From NCBI GenBank assembly GCA_022793375.1, contig JAAWCS010000028.1, positions 1 to 40,663 of the forward strand: 40,663 nucleotides of DNA, in the 5' to 3' direction. Position 1 is the first letter of the stretch, and each line of letters begins with the position of its first letter. A model generated the notes under the pieces. It was given only the letters and a program-made list of their open reading frames with translations, was not told where the DNA came from and made no database searches. Below are positions 24,645 to 33,037 of the stretch, one piece after another. The translations under genes were made by a program, and so were the position numbers. This DNA is from Lachnospiraceae bacterium (lineage in GTDB: Bacteria; Bacillota; Clostridia; Lachnospirales; Lachnospiraceae).

Positions 24645-25340
24645 CTACGCCAGCTCTTGCGCCAACGCCAGCATCAAATTGACGCTGTGCTCCACGGCCT
24701 GTTTTTCAAACTCCGGATAATCCATCCGGGCGCTGTCGTCCGCTTTATCGGAAATAGCCCGGATAATCAGGAACGGAACTTGATTCAGGTACGCCGTGTG
24801 GGCAATGGCCGCCCCCTCCATTTCCGTGCACATGCCATGAAACGTCTCCGACAGCCACGCCTTTTTTTCTTTATCGGAAATAAACGCATCGCCCGACACA
24901 ATCCGGCCCACAAAGGCATGGATATCCGGATTTACCCGGCCGCAGCATTCCCTCGCCAGGGCGATCAGCCCTTCATCCGCCGCAAAGGTCGAACAATCCA
25001 TCTGCGGAATCACGCCGGGCGCGTATCCGAAGCCGGTCGCATCCATATCGTGCTCCAGGGTATCCGAACTAATCACAAGATCGCCGATATCGATTTTGTC
25101 CTGCAAAGAACCGGCGATCCCGGTATTCACAATTCGGTCTGCCGAAAAATCATCGATCAAAATCTGCGCGCAGACGGCCGCATTGACCTTGCCAACCCCG
25201 CTGCGCACTACCACGGCCTCGCAGCCTGCCAGTTTTCCCTTATAAAATTCCATCCCGGCCTTTTGATGCACCTTTAGCTGCTCCATGGCCTCTTTCAGGC
25301 GGGCCACCTCCACTTCCATCGCACCGATAATCCCCAGCAT
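24645..25340 (-). CDS. mtnN: 5'-methylthioadenosine/S-adenosylhomocysteine nucleosidase
   Basis: This 231-aa protein is a full-length MTA/SAH nucleosidase. It starts MLGIIGAMEVEVARL, with the catalytic-site glutamate in AMEVEV (E9 or E11), and has IVSGDAFI, MEGAAIAH (ribose-binding glutamate) and the catalytic aspartate in ISDKAD. It removes adenine from methylthioadenosine and S-adenosylhomocysteine, recycling the products of methyl transfer and polyamine synthesis, and yields the AI-2 precursor when LuxS is present. The ATG at 25340 follows GAGGAG, and a promoter lies at 25371-25398. The longer frame from 25433 runs through that promoter. Confidence 0.92.
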   Translation of the reverse strand: MLGIIGAMEVEVARLKEAMEQLKVHQKAGMEFYKGKLAGCEAVVVRSGVGKVNAAVCAQILIDDFSADRIVNTGIAGSLQDKIDIGDLVISSDTLEHDMDATGFGYAPGVIPQMDCSTFAADEGLIALARECCGRVNPDIHAFVGRIVSGDAFISDKEKKAWLSETFHGMCTEMEGAAIAHTAYLNQVPFLIIRAISDKADDSARMDYPEFEKQAVEHSVNLMLALAQELA

Positions 25341-25370
25341 TGCTTTGCTCCTCTCTTTCAGACTGTTTTC

Positions 25371-25398
25371 ATTATACCAGATATTTGTGTTTTGACAA
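25371..25398 (-). promoter_or_regulatory. Promoter of mtnN
   Basis: On the minus strand TTGTCA (25393-25398) and TATAAT (25371-25376) are 16 bp apart, 30 bp before the ATG. Confidence 0.7.
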
Positions 25399-25569
25399 GC
25401 GTCCCTACGCTTCCTTTCACGTCTACACGCCATTGACTTTTCTATATTTTTCCAGCCTTGCCGCCCTCCCGGCCCCTCATAATAAAATCCAAAACAGCAA
25501 TACTAAATGATACTGAAATCCTTCTCGTTCTCATAAACATAAAAAGGAGCAAGTTTTTTTCAAAAACAA

Positions 25570-25598
25570 TAGAACTCTTCCCAAAAATGTGCTATGAT
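25570..25598 (+). promoter_or_regulatory. Probable promoter of the TSCPD-murG operon
   Basis: TATGAT at 25593-25598 is a good -10 box; the -35 region (TAGAAC) is poor. The spacer, TTCCCAAAAATGTGC, closely resembles that of the lactonase promoter. Confidence 0.45.
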
Positions 25599-25638
25599 AT
25601 CCAGGCATGCAATTTATGCCAAAGAGGAGACATATACT

Positions 25639-25887
25639 ATGACTTATAAAACGTTCGGCACCTGCAGCCGTGCCATCCACTTCGAAATCCAGGACGATAT
25701 CATTCAGTCGGTAGAATTTGTCGGCGGCTGCGACGGCAATACCGCCGGCCTGTCCAAACTGCTTGTCGGCATGCAGATCGACACCGTAATCGAGCGTCTT
25801 TCCGGCATCGACTGCAACGGTAAAGGTACATCTTGCCCGGACCAGCTGGCCCGCGCGTTAAAATTATATAAGGAACAAACCGCATGA
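25639..25887 (+). CDS. TSCPD-domain protein (TIGR03905-like)
   Basis: This 82-aa protein is a small TSCPD-domain protein. Its hallmarks are TFGTCSRAIHFE at the start, VEFVGGCDGNTAGL and the terminal GTSCPDQLARAL. The conserved cysteines suggest metal binding, and the family is related to the C-terminal domain of B12-dependent ribonucleotide reductases. The stand-alone form has no proven function. The ATG at 25639 follows GAGGAG. Its stop codon overlaps the murG start (ATGA), so the two are translationally coupled. Confidence 0.82.
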   Translation: MTYKTFGTCSRAIHFEIQDDIIQSVEFVGGCDGNTAGLSKLLVGMQIDTVIERLSGIDCNGKGTSCPDQLARALKLYKEQTA

Positions 25888-26951
25888 AAAAAATCATTTT
25901 AACCGGCGGCGGCACGGCCGGACACGTCACCCCCAACCTGGCCCTGCTGCCGCTTCTCAAAGAAAAGGGCTACGAGATTCGCTACATCGGCTCCTACAAC
26001 GGAATCGAAAAATCGCTGGTCGAGCAGGCGGGCATTCCCTACGACGGGATTTCCTCCGGCAAGCTGCGCCGTTATTTTGATCTCAAAAATTTCTCGGATC
26101 CGTTCCGCGTACTAAAAGGTTTTGGCGAAGCCAAAAAACTGCTGAAAAAGCATCGGCCGGATATCATTTTTTCCAAAGGCGGCTTTGTCGCCGTCCCGGT
26201 CGTCCTCGCCGCCAAGGGGCTGCGCATCCCGGTCATCATCCATGAATCGGACATGACCCCGGGTCTGGCGAACCGGCTCTGCATCCCCTCCGCCACCCGC
26301 GTATGCTGCAATTTCCCCGAAACCCTGCAGAACCTGCCGGCCGAAAAAGCCGTCCACACCGGCTGCCCGATCCGCCACGAACTTCTAAACGGCTCCCGGC
26401 TGGCCGGGCTGAAGCTTACCGGTTTCTCTGCCAACAAGCCGGTGCTCTTAATTATCGGCGGCAGCCTGGGCGCTGTTAAGATCAACAACGCCGTCCGCGA
26501 AGCCCTGCCCGAACTGCTCGCACATTTCCAGATTGTCCATCTGTGCGGCAAAGATCATCTCGACGAAAGCCTGAGCCGGACAACGGGCTATGTCCAGTAT
26601 GAGTACATGGGCACGCCGTTAAAAGATTTGTTTGCGATGGCCGATATCGTTATCTCAAGAGCCGGCGCCAATGCCATCTGCGAACTGCTGGCCCTCAATA
26701 AACCGGCCCTCCTGATTCCGCTGGGGCTGAAAGCCAGCCGGGGCGACCAGATCCTCAACGCGGATTCCTACAAAGCCAAGGGCTACAGCATGGTACTGCC
26801 CGAAGAAGAACTGAGCAAAGAACGACTGCTCCACGATGTAAACGAGCTTTACGAAAAACGCAGCCAGTTTACCCGCGCCATGGAAGCCGCCGCAGACCGC
26901 GACGCGATCCGCACGGTCGTGGACCTGATCGAAACCTGCCGCCGCGGATGA
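25884..26951 (+). CDS. murG: MurG-like UDP-GlcNAc:lipid I glycosyltransferase
   Basis: This 355-aa protein has the MurG signatures: LTGGGTAGHVTPNLAL (6-21), FSKGGFVAVPVVLAA, HESDMTPGLANRL, LLIIGGSLGA, and the donor-binding SRAGANAICELLAL. MurG adds GlcNAc to lipid I on the inner membrane face to make lipid II, the precursor of peptidoglycan. Clostridial genomes often carry such a gene outside the division cluster, and here no other cell-wall gene is near. It starts in a 4-bp overlap with the TSCPD gene. Whether it is the only MurG or a paralogue cannot be told from this window. Confidence 0.87.
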   Translation: MKKIILTGGGTAGHVTPNLALLPLLKEKGYEIRYIGSYNGIEKSLVEQAGIPYDGISSGKLRRYFDLKNFSDPFRVLKGFGEAKKLLKKHRPDIIFSKGGFVAVPVVLAAKGLRIPVIIHESDMTPGLANRLCIPSATRVCCNFPETLQNLPAEKAVHTGCPIRHELLNGSRLAGLKLTGFSANKPVLLIIGGSLGAVKINNAVREALPELLAHFQIVHLCGKDHLDESLSRTTGYVQYEYMGTPLKDLFAMADIVISRAGANAICELLALNKPALLIPLGLKASRGDQILNADSYKAKGYSMVLPEEELSKERLLHDVNELYEKRSQFTRAMEAAADRDAIRTVVDLIETCRRG

Positions 26952-26980
26952 TTAAGCGATTCCCAATGGAGACGCAAAAC

Positions 26981-27424
26981 TTAATGAGCTATATTCACGA
27001 TCGCGATGCTGGAATCTCCCTTTTTGGCCTGCTCCAGAACCGCCCGTGCCAGCAGCAAAAATGTTTTATGAGAGGACGACGCCCCGGTGATCGCGTCAAC
27101 GCCGCTCTCGCTCTGCTCCTCCAGCAGCTGGCCAGCATAATAACGCGTGTACTCGTTGGGATAGGTGCCGTTGATATGGAGCATTGACTGCATATAGGCA
27201 TTATCCCAGCTCTTGATAAAACCGCTGGCATTCTCCGCATTGTATTCTACGGAGACAATCTTGCCGCCTTTTACCAGAATGGTGATATACTCCTTCCAGC
27301 CATGGCTGAACTCAGATACCTGAGCGGTATAATAGCCGTCCTGAAGCTCCGTCTGGCTTTTGCAGGCTGTCATCAGCGACATCATCAGCAGCAGACTTAA
27401 AAATATCGCAGAAATCCGTTTCAT
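26981..27424 (-). CDS. FMN-binding-domain lipoprotein
   Basis: This 147-aa lipoprotein has signal and lipobox LMTAC (C21), then one FMN-binding domain with DAITGASSS (110-118), where S116 would carry FMN through a phosphoester bond, as ApbE-type transferases attach it. Such proteins act in electron transfer on the outer face of the membrane. The gene overlaps the chemoreceptor stop by 4 bp (ATGA at 27421-27424), so the two are co-translated. This arrangement suggests a link between redox state outside the cell and chemotaxis. It converges on murG with a 29-bp gap and no obvious terminator. Confidence 0.82.
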   Translation of the reverse strand: MKRISAIFLSLLLMMSLMTACKSQTELQDGYYTAQVSEFSHGWKEYITILVKGGKIVSVEYNAENASGFIKSWDNAYMQSMLHINGTYPNEYTRYYAGQLLEEQSESGVDAITGASSSHKTFLLLARAVLEQAKKGDSSIAIVNIAH

Positions 27425-29454
27425 TTGCTGTATTTCTCCTTCAAAATAAATTTTCGTACCTGGGACTGGAGCGCTTCGGCTTCTTTTGCCAGCGAACCGC
27501 TGGACTGCTCTGTTTCCCCTGCATTTTGCAGATTGCGGTCCGCAATAGAAGAAATAGTGGCAATCCGCGCCTCCATGTCAATCAGGGCTGCCTCCTGACT
27601 CTGTACTGCCGTCACCAGCTGATCCGAAATCGTGCTGATCTGTGTGGAAACATCGGAAATGGCCCGCAGGGAATCGGCCGTTTCCGCCGTCATCTCCACA
27701 CCGGTGCGGATAATTGTCTTGGTGTTGTCGACCATACCCGTCGCGCTCTGCGCGGCCTCCGCGCTCTTAGCCGCCAGCTGCTTCACCTCATTTGCCACAA
27801 CTGCAAAGCCTTTTCCGGCGGTTCCGGCGCGAGCCGCCTCCACGGAGGCGTTGATCGCCAGAATATTGGTCTGAAACGCAATGTCCTCAATGTCTTTTGC
27901 GATTTTTGTAATTTGCTGTGCATTGGTGCTGATGTCATCCATCGCACTGGACAGAGACGCCATTTGTTCGTTGGCGCCTTGAATACGCCGGATAATCTCT
28001 TCTGTCTGGGAACGGGTCCGGTCGCTGCTCTTTGTAACGTCGGCCAGCCGGTCCTTCACATGAGTCACCTCATGGACCAGTTCTTCCGTGGAACGGTTCT
28101 GTTCCAGCGATGCCTGATGCAGCTGTGCGGACTGCCCGCTCAATTGCTCCGCCATATTGGTGAGCCGGTCGGCGGCGGCACGGAACCCAAGGAGCGTTTC
28201 GTTCATTGACTCCGTGATCGTGCACAGGCTGCCGCGGATCAGTGCAAAATCGCCCTTATAGTCCACCTGCGGCCCGGTGCGCAGATCGCCGTCGGCAACC
28301 AGCGTCAAGACCTGCTGAATATCGGATATGTATCGGTTGACGCTTTCCAGCGTAGCATCCAGTGTCTCGGTCATGACCTCCAGTTCATCTCCGGTGCTGA
28401 CAGGGAGCACCTCCGTATGCAGATCGCCGTCGGAAAGGGCCACCATCCGGTCCGTTACACGCTTCACCGGATGCGAGATAGAACGGGCAAGGCGCAGAAC
28501 CAGCAGTATCGAGACAACCACGATCGCCATGGTTGCCAGAATTGACACAAGCATTGCCGCGTTTATAAAATGATTGTAATCCGCCTTGGGGATTTGGATC
28601 ACCAGCGACCACTGCGTCCCGCGGATAGGAGAATATGCCACCAGCATCTTTTCTCCGTCGATCGGAAACTCGGTTGCTCCTGTTTCTCCGGTGGTAATCC
28701 GCTCCACCGCGTCTGTGTTGCCGTTGCTGAGTTGAGCCAGCGAGCTCTTATTGAGCGCCATGGACTGGTTCGGATGGCCGGTAACAATGCCCTCCCGGTC
28801 AACCATATAAGCCATACCGCTCCTGCCAAGATTGATACTGCTGATGACATCGTTGACCGTGTCATATTTATATACGCCCATCACATAAAAAGCGGTCTCC
28901 TCGACTCCCTTCACCGGCATGCCCATCATAATGCCAAGCTTACCCTCGTAGATGGTGCTCGGATCGGTTGTCAGATTGTCCGTCTCCTTTAAAAGCGCAA
29001 GAAAATCACTGTCCAGGCTCTGCGGCGCATCGTTGATCCCCTGCATCAGCTGCCCGTTCAAGTCATACAGGGCAATCGTGTAAAGTTCATAAATCTCTGC
29101 CGCTTCCTCCAATACCGCCCTGCGGCTTTCCGCCGTCGTCTCATTTACGCCAAAGGCCCCTGTTTCCTCCGCCCCGCCGGCCGCCGCCGCGTTCATACGG
29201 GGATCCGCAGCAATCGTCATCATACGGTCCGCCAGCATATGGATGTTGATCTCTACGGTCTTTGCCGACTGCCGGGCCATTGGCTGAAGGCTATCCAACA
29301 AAATGTTGTTGGCAAGTGACTGCATGGAAAAGGCCATAATCGCACAACATATGACCACCAAAATTAGAATATTAAGCGTCGTATTCCTCAATATCCTTCC
29401 ATTCAGGCTTCGTTTTATCCCCCGGCCGGCGAGGGAATCCACTTGCTTTCCCAT
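27421..29454 (-). CDS. Methyl-accepting chemotaxis protein (dCache-like sensor)
   Basis: This roughly 677-aa chemoreceptor has a first membrane helix near residues 25-45 ([16 protein letters not shown]), an external double-Cache-like sensor (about 50-295), and a second helix ([18 protein letters not shown], about 300-320). HAMP follows, then a long cytoplasmic signalling domain. The hairpin tip is nearly invariant: [21 protein letters not shown], then [19 protein letters not shown]. It would report a ligand or redox cue to CheA/CheW; the ligand is unknown. I chose ATG 29454 with GGAG 13 bp upstream. A frame from 29499 is possible and the choice is uncertain. It is coupled to the FMN-binding lipoprotein gene. 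Confidence 0.88.
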   Translation of the reverse strand: MGKQVDSLAGRGIKRSLNGRILRNTTLNILILVVICCAIMAFSMQSLANNILLDSLQPMARQSAKTVEINIHMLADRMMTIAADPRMNAAAAGGAEETGAFGVNETTAESRRAVLEEAAEIYELYTIALYDLNGQLMQGINDAPQSLDSDFLALLKETDNLTTDPSTIYEGKLGIMMGMPVKGVEETAFYVMGVYKYDTVNDVISSINLGRSGMAYMVDREGIVTGHPNQSMALNKSSLAQLSNGNTDAVERITTGETGATEFPIDGEKMLVAYSPIRGTQWSLVIQIPKADYNHFINAAMLVSILATMAIVVVSILLVLRLARSISHPVKRVTDRMVALSDGDLHTEVLPVSTGDELEVMTETLDATLESVNRYISDIQQVLTLVADGDLRTGPQVDYKGDFALIRGSLCTITESMNETLLGFRAAADRLTNMAEQLSGQSAQLHQASLEQNRSTEELVHEVTHVKDRLADVTKSSDRTRSQTEEIIRRIQGANEQMASLSSAMDDISTNAQQITKIAKDIEDIAFQTNILAINASVEAARAGTAGKGFAVVANEVKQLAAKSAEAAQSATGMVDNTKTIIRTGVEMTAETADSLRAISDVSTQISTISDQLVTAVQSQEAALIDMEARIATISSIADRNLQNAGETEQSSGSLAKEAEALQSQVRKFILKEKYSK

Positions 29455-29499
29455 CTCGTTTCTGTCGCTCCTTTTCCTGATAATTTTTATCGTAAACAT

Positions 29500-29854
29500 A
29501 ATAAAAGCCGCTCGCTTTTCTGTTCATAAGCTGTGTGCCGTACTGAACCTTTAGACGATTGACTTTCTTAAACAGTATACCATATATTGTCAATAAAGGG
29601 AAGCGCTTTTTATTTCTGTAGCCAAATTTTGGCGCCGAATTTTAGCGCCATTTCGGCAGCCCGTTTTGAGCAGATGCACGGGACGCTCCTTTTCGCCTTG
29701 AATGCCGGCACAGCCTGGAAAAGACTGCCGCAAAACCCGGATAAAATACAAAACATGGCCCCTTCGTTTTACTCATTTCTACCATATATTGTATAAAATC
29801 TCTGTCCTTCGGCAGTCTTTTATAAAATCTCTTTATCTTTTTCCGGCCCTTCTC
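29500..29854. other. Gene-free stretch between the HIT and chemoreceptor genes
   Basis: It holds no convincing gene. It contains two copies of TACCATATATTGT (about 29577 and 29790), the first beside a TTGACA box (minus strand, 29589-29594) likely to drive the chemoreceptor. AAAAGACTGCCG (29719-29730) and CGGCAGTCTTTT (29810-29821) form a distant inverted pair about 80 bp apart. TATAAAATCTCT occurs twice. The long-range pair could end transcription of the HIT gene, or mark a decayed small insertion. Confidence 0.45.
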
Positions 29855-30271
29855 TTAGAGGGCGCCGCGAATCCGTTCCGCCGTCTTTGCCAATTCCTCT
29901 GCCGTCGGCTTGCACGGTTCCCAGGCTACCATTTCCGGCCCGTTTTCATAGCGGGGGATGACGTGCATATGGAAATGAAATACGGTCTGCCCGGCCGCTT
30001 TTCCATTATTCTGCACCAGATTAAATCCCGCGCATCCCAGTCCCTTTTTCATTGCCTGTCCGATCCGGGCCGCCAGCGGCAGAAGCTTAGCGGCCAGCGT
30101 TTGATCCAGACTGCATACATCGTCATAGTGTTCCTTGGGAAGGATCAGCGCATGTCCCTGTGAGGCCGGGCCCAAGTCCAAAATCACCCGCACGTCCTCA
30201 TCCTCATAAATCGTGCTGGACGGAATCTCACCCGCCGCGATTTTGCAGAAAATACAATCGTTTTTCTTCAT
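29855..30271 (-). CDS. HIT-family nucleotide hydrolase (HinT-like)
   Basis: This 138-aa protein has the histidine triad HFHMHVI (H99, H101, H103) and a zinc-type CIFCK pair (C6, C9) at the N-terminus, plus the NLVQNNGKAAGQTVFH lead-in. This is the HinT/Hit branch, which hydrolyses nucleoside phosphoramidates and related adenylates. The length is normal. The ATG at 30271 follows AGGAG. The gene lies 54 bp after the rhomboid gene on the same strand, so it could end the long transcript that begins at the pilus promoter. Confidence 0.9.
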   Translation of the reverse strand: MKKNDCIFCKIAAGEIPSSTIYEDEDVRVILDLGPASQGHALILPKEHYDDVCSLDQTLAAKLLPLAARIGQAMKKGLGCAGFNLVQNNGKAAGQTVFHFHMHVIPRYENGPEMVAWEPCKPTAEELAKTAERIRGAL

Positions 30272-30325
30272 AATCTATCTCTCTCCTTCTTTTTATTTAC
30301 CCGTCTTTTTTCGAGTATCCTGTCC

Positions 30326-30982
30326 CTAAAAGTTTCGCCGCAGGCGCCGTTTCAGCCACGGGCCGATCGCTGCCCCCCTGCGGTAAAAGCACATCCCGCA
30401 CAGATAGCCGATCGCCAAACCGGATATATGCGCGGCATTGTTGATGCCGATGCTTGTAAATCCTGTATACAGCGTAAAGAAAATCATCATCAACAGCCGG
30501 GTACTGGTCAGCTCCTCCAGCCGTCCCCGGTGACGCAGTACGACCCACAGCATGGCTCCCACGATTCCAAATACCGCCCCCGACGCTCCCGCACAGTTGG
30601 CATACGGCGAGGTCAGCAGGTAATAGACCATCGATACCGCGTTGGCGCCCAGCCCCGCCGCCAGGTATGTTACGGCAAACTGCCAATGCCCCAGGTATCT
30701 CTCCAGAAGCATCCCCAGATAGCCCAGGAGCAGCATGTTGTTAAATATATGTCTAATCCCAAAATGCATAAAGAAAGAGGTAAACAGACGATACCACTCC
30801 CCTTCCTCCAGCACAATCGCCGCAATCAGCGTACCGTGGCGCGCCATGTAGTAGCCATCCTCCGTAGACCCGCCCCACTCCAAAACCAAAAAGTACACAA
30901 TATTCGCCGCCAGTAAAACCCATGTCACAAGTGGATAAAAGCGGCGATTCCGCGGCCCGTAGCCGCCATTGTCAATCTGCAT
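30326..30982 (-). CDS. Rhomboid-family intramembrane serine protease
   Basis: This 218-aa membrane protein has the rhomboid catalytic dyad: S134 in GASGAVFG and H185 in NNAAHISGLAIG. It also has the conserved FFMHFGIRHIFNNM segment (about 70-83) of the L1 loop and second helix. Rhomboids cut membrane-anchored proteins inside or near the membrane. The gene follows the last tad-cluster gene by 25 bp. Pilin-like proteins with single N-terminal helices are encoded upstream, but whether they are substrates is only a guess. The ribosome site before the ATG is weak (GGGA). Confidence 0.88.
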   Translation of the reverse strand: MQIDNGGYGPRNRRFYPLVTWVLLAANIVYFLVLEWGGSTEDGYYMARHGTLIAAIVLEEGEWYRLFTSFFMHFGIRHIFNNMLLLGYLGMLLERYLGHWQFAVTYLAAGLGANAVSMVYYLLTSPYANCAGASGAVFGIVGAMLWVVLRHRGRLEELTSTRLLMMIFFTLYTGFTSIGINNAAHISGLAIGYLCGMCFYRRGAAIGPWLKRRLRRNF

Positions 30983-31007
30983 CGGCCGTCCCTGCCCCTT
31001 CCCGTTC

Positions 31008-31655
31008 TCAGGCTTCGCGCCTGACCGGTTTCATTATACCACCGTTTCGGCGGCCCGCAAAGAACTGTTTCGCTCTTTTTTTCTTTTCCGGTTCTTTGGG
31101 GGAATCCCTGACCGTATTTTGTTCCAGCGCGGCCTGAAATTCCGACAGACAGAAATTCTCCTTTTGCAGCAGACCGTACAACTCATAGCAGAGCACGCCG
31201 CAGGAGGCTTCCTCCGGATCGGCCTTTCCCATCAGGTACTTTATAAGCGTCCGCAGGCTGGCCTTAACCTCCTGCTTTCCTTCCGGATACAGGCACAAAA
31301 GAAATTGTCCCCTGTCCTCTCTGTAAAAAATCGTTTCCGGCTCCAGCACCAGACTCTCCTCTGTCAGCAGGTAGTCCCGCAGGGCTTCCGGCAGACGGCA
31401 GATCGTAAAGACCAGCTGCCGCAAAAAATCGGCGGACAGCGGTCGATGTTCTAGGTATTCCTCCAGGCTTACCTGCGACGAAATATCATAATAGTATTCC
31501 TCCTTGCCGTTTCGCTGCCGCATCCGCACCGGCAAAAAGCCCGGAATGCGGTTTTCCAGAATCATCGCATGCCGATAATCCGAAGCTTCGCCGTCCGCCG
31601 GCAATACCATATACACATGCATCAAATCCCGTTCATATCGAATTTCCCTGTTCAT
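31008..31655 (-). CDS. DUF6382-like protein of the tad cluster
   Basis: This 215-aa protein begins MNREIRYERDLMHVYMVL and contains segments (GFLPVRMRQRNGKEEYYYDISS and LEEYLEHRPLS) typical of the DUF6382 domain. That domain is known from proteins encoded with clostridial Tad pili, which usually carry a C-terminal FHA domain. Here the chain ends in a basic tail (EPEKKKRAKQFFAGRR) with no FHA domain, so this is a short form. It is cytoplasmic. The ATG at 31655 follows GGAGGAG, and the start overlaps the stop of the upstream TadE-like gene by 4 bp. Confidence 0.68.
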   Translation of the reverse strand: MNREIRYERDLMHVYMVLPADGEASDYRHAMILENRIPGFLPVRMRQRNGKEEYYYDISSQVSLEEYLEHRPLSADFLRQLVFTICRLPEALRDYLLTEESLVLEPETIFYREDRGQFLLCLYPEGKQEVKASLRTLIKYLMGKADPEEASCGVLCYELYGLLQKENFCLSEFQAALEQNTVRDSPKEPEKKKRAKQFFAGRRNGGIMKPVRREA

Positions 31656-32098
31656 TCCCGTATCTCCTCCAAAATCGCGCCGGCGATTTTCAGAAAAGCC
31701 GGCGTATCCATCGCTTTTTCCGTTACCTGCATCTGCCGTCTTTCCGGCTGACCGGTAAAAATCAAGGCCGCAAATCGCGGCAAAAGACAAATCTCATAAC
31801 CTGCCTCCGCACGGCAGACTCGTCCGTTTACATGCGTCCCGCCGTCGACATAGCGCAAAACCGTCGTCTGCGTATCCTGTGTATTCTGCGTATATTCCGG
31901 CATCCGGCCGCTCTCCGCCTCCAGGCGCGCGCTCCAGGCCTGTTCGTGAAGCAAGGCCGATGCGTACACGGAATCATGCAGATACAGCGTCATTTGCAGC
32001 AGCAAGAAAATCACGGCCAGAAGGAGCGGGGCAAGAAGCGCCGCCTCAATCGTGAAACTGGCCTTGCAGGATTTTGCGGTAAGCCGGCCGTTCCTCAC
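31652..32098 (-). CDS. TadE-like pseudopilin (second copy)
   Basis: This protein of about 148 aa has a short basic leader (RNGRLTAKSCKA) followed by SFTIEAALLAPLLLAVIFLLLQM. This is the TadE-type segment with a conserved Glu at the start of a membrane helix, like a class III prepilin. The rest would lie outside the membrane. I prefer the GTG at 32098, which has GGAGG seven bases upstream. Frames from ATGs at 32161 or 32269 would add a long lysine/arginine-rich leader and lack clear ribosome sites. It would be processed by the TadV peptidase encoded just upstream and join the pilus base. Confidence 0.68.
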   Translation of the reverse strand: MRNGRLTAKSCKASFTIEAALLAPLLLAVIFLLLQMTLYLHDSVYASALLHEQAWSARLEAESGRMPEYTQNTQDTQTTVLRYVDGGTHVNGRVCRAEAGYEICLLPRFAALIFTGQPERRQMQVTEKAMDTPAFLKIAGAILEEIRE

Positions 32099-32343
32099 AC
32101 GCCGCCCTCCCTCCCGTTCCTTCTTTTGTATAATCCCGCTGGGGACCAGGATTCGCTGCATGGACAGCCCGCTCCTCCTTTTTCTTTCCCCCGCCTTTCG
32201 TATTCCTGTTTCCTTCTTTTCCGTTCTCATCGTTCCAGCCCCCATCGTTTGATTGTTTTTCTTTTTCACTGATCTTCTCCTTTTTTACCATTCACTGTCA
32301 GGCATTTGCCGTCGTTTCTCTCTGTTGTTTCTCCGCGTTCCCG

Positions 32344-32766
32344 CTACAAAATTCCCAGCGTCACGATCCACGAAGCCGCCGCCAGAAACGGAACAAACGG
32401 CATTGCATAGCGTCTTGTCTTTCTCTTTATCAAAAGCAGGTAGCACGCCCAGACAGATGAGAACAAAAAGGAGATCAGAAGGACCGCCAGGACAGCGCGC
32501 AGGCCCAAGTACAGGCCAATGCATAAGATCACCAGCGCGTCGCCCTTGCCCATCCGCTCGCCTGACAGGCAGGAAAACATCCAAAAAATACCGCCGATCA
32601 GAATTCCGCCCGCCGTGTCCCACCGAAACAGCTGTTCCGTGGCCAGCTGCCATATCGCGCCGCCCAACAGTACCAGCCACAGAGACAGCGCTCCGATTTC
32701 CCTTTTGCGCAGATCCACAGCCGCCCATACGGCCACCCAAGTTAAAAACCAAATTTCCTTCCCCAT
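32344..32766 (-). CDS. tadV: Prepilin peptidase (TadV/CpaA type)
   Basis: This 140-aa membrane protein has the two aspartates of the type IV leader peptidase family, in VDLRKREI (D18) and GKGD (the second Asp of GERMGKGDALVI). Four or five hydrophobic helices surround them. It lacks the methyltransferase part, as expected for TadV. It cleaves the leader of the Flp pilin and of TadE-like pseudopilins on the cytoplasmic side. The ATG at 32766 follows GAGG. It sits between two TadE-like genes and follows the array of 51-52-bp repeats. Confidence 0.85.
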   Translation of the reverse strand: MGKEIWFLTWVAVWAAVDLRKREIGALSLWLVLLGGAIWQLATEQLFRWDTAGGILIGGIFWMFSCLSGERMGKGDALVILCIGLYLGLRAVLAVLLISFLFSSVWACYLLLIKRKTRRYAMPFVPFLAAASWIVTLGIL

Positions 32767-32782
32767 CCGTTACCTCTTTCTT

Positions 32783-33037
32783 GCCCGTGTTTTCAGGGCA
32801 TAGTGGGACACCCCTGTGGTGTTACCTCTTTCCTGCCCATGTTTTCAGGGCATAATGGGACACCCTTGTGGTGTTTCCTCTTTCCTGCCCGTGTTCTCAG
32901 GGCATAATGGGACACCCCTGTGGTGTTTCCTCTTTCCTGCCCGTGTTCTCAGGGCATAGTGGGACACCCTTGTGGTGTTACCTCTTTCCTGCCCGTGTTT
33001 TCAGGGCATAGTGGGACACCGCCCGTGTTCTCACGGA
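32783..33037. repeat. Tandem 52-bp double-hairpin repeat, five copies plus a fragment
   Basis: GCCC starts lie at 32783, 32835, 32887, 32939 and 32991 (period 52) and a truncated copy at 33021. Full copies contain GCCCGTGTTTTCAGGGC-like and ACACCCTTGTGGTGT dyads and end in TTACCTCTTTCCT or TTTCCTCTTTCCT. Copies are nearly identical, so expansion is recent. The fragment runs into the 3' end of the upstream TadE-like gene and contains its stop codon. The array lies inside the pilus operon, between that gene and tadV. Confidence 0.9.

Noticed and set aside
29595..29612. Catabolite-repression (cre) site before the chemoreceptor gene
   Set aside because: GGGAAGCGCTTTTTATT shares the central part with the consensus but lacks the outer TG and CA bases, so it is too weak to call.
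30297..30686. Minus-strand frame of 129 codons
   Set aside because: It lies inside the rhomboid gene in another frame, and the rhomboid frame contains the catalytic motifs.
32783..33037. CRISPR array
   Set aside because: The units follow each other without unique spacers, are 51-52 bp long, and no cas gene is present.
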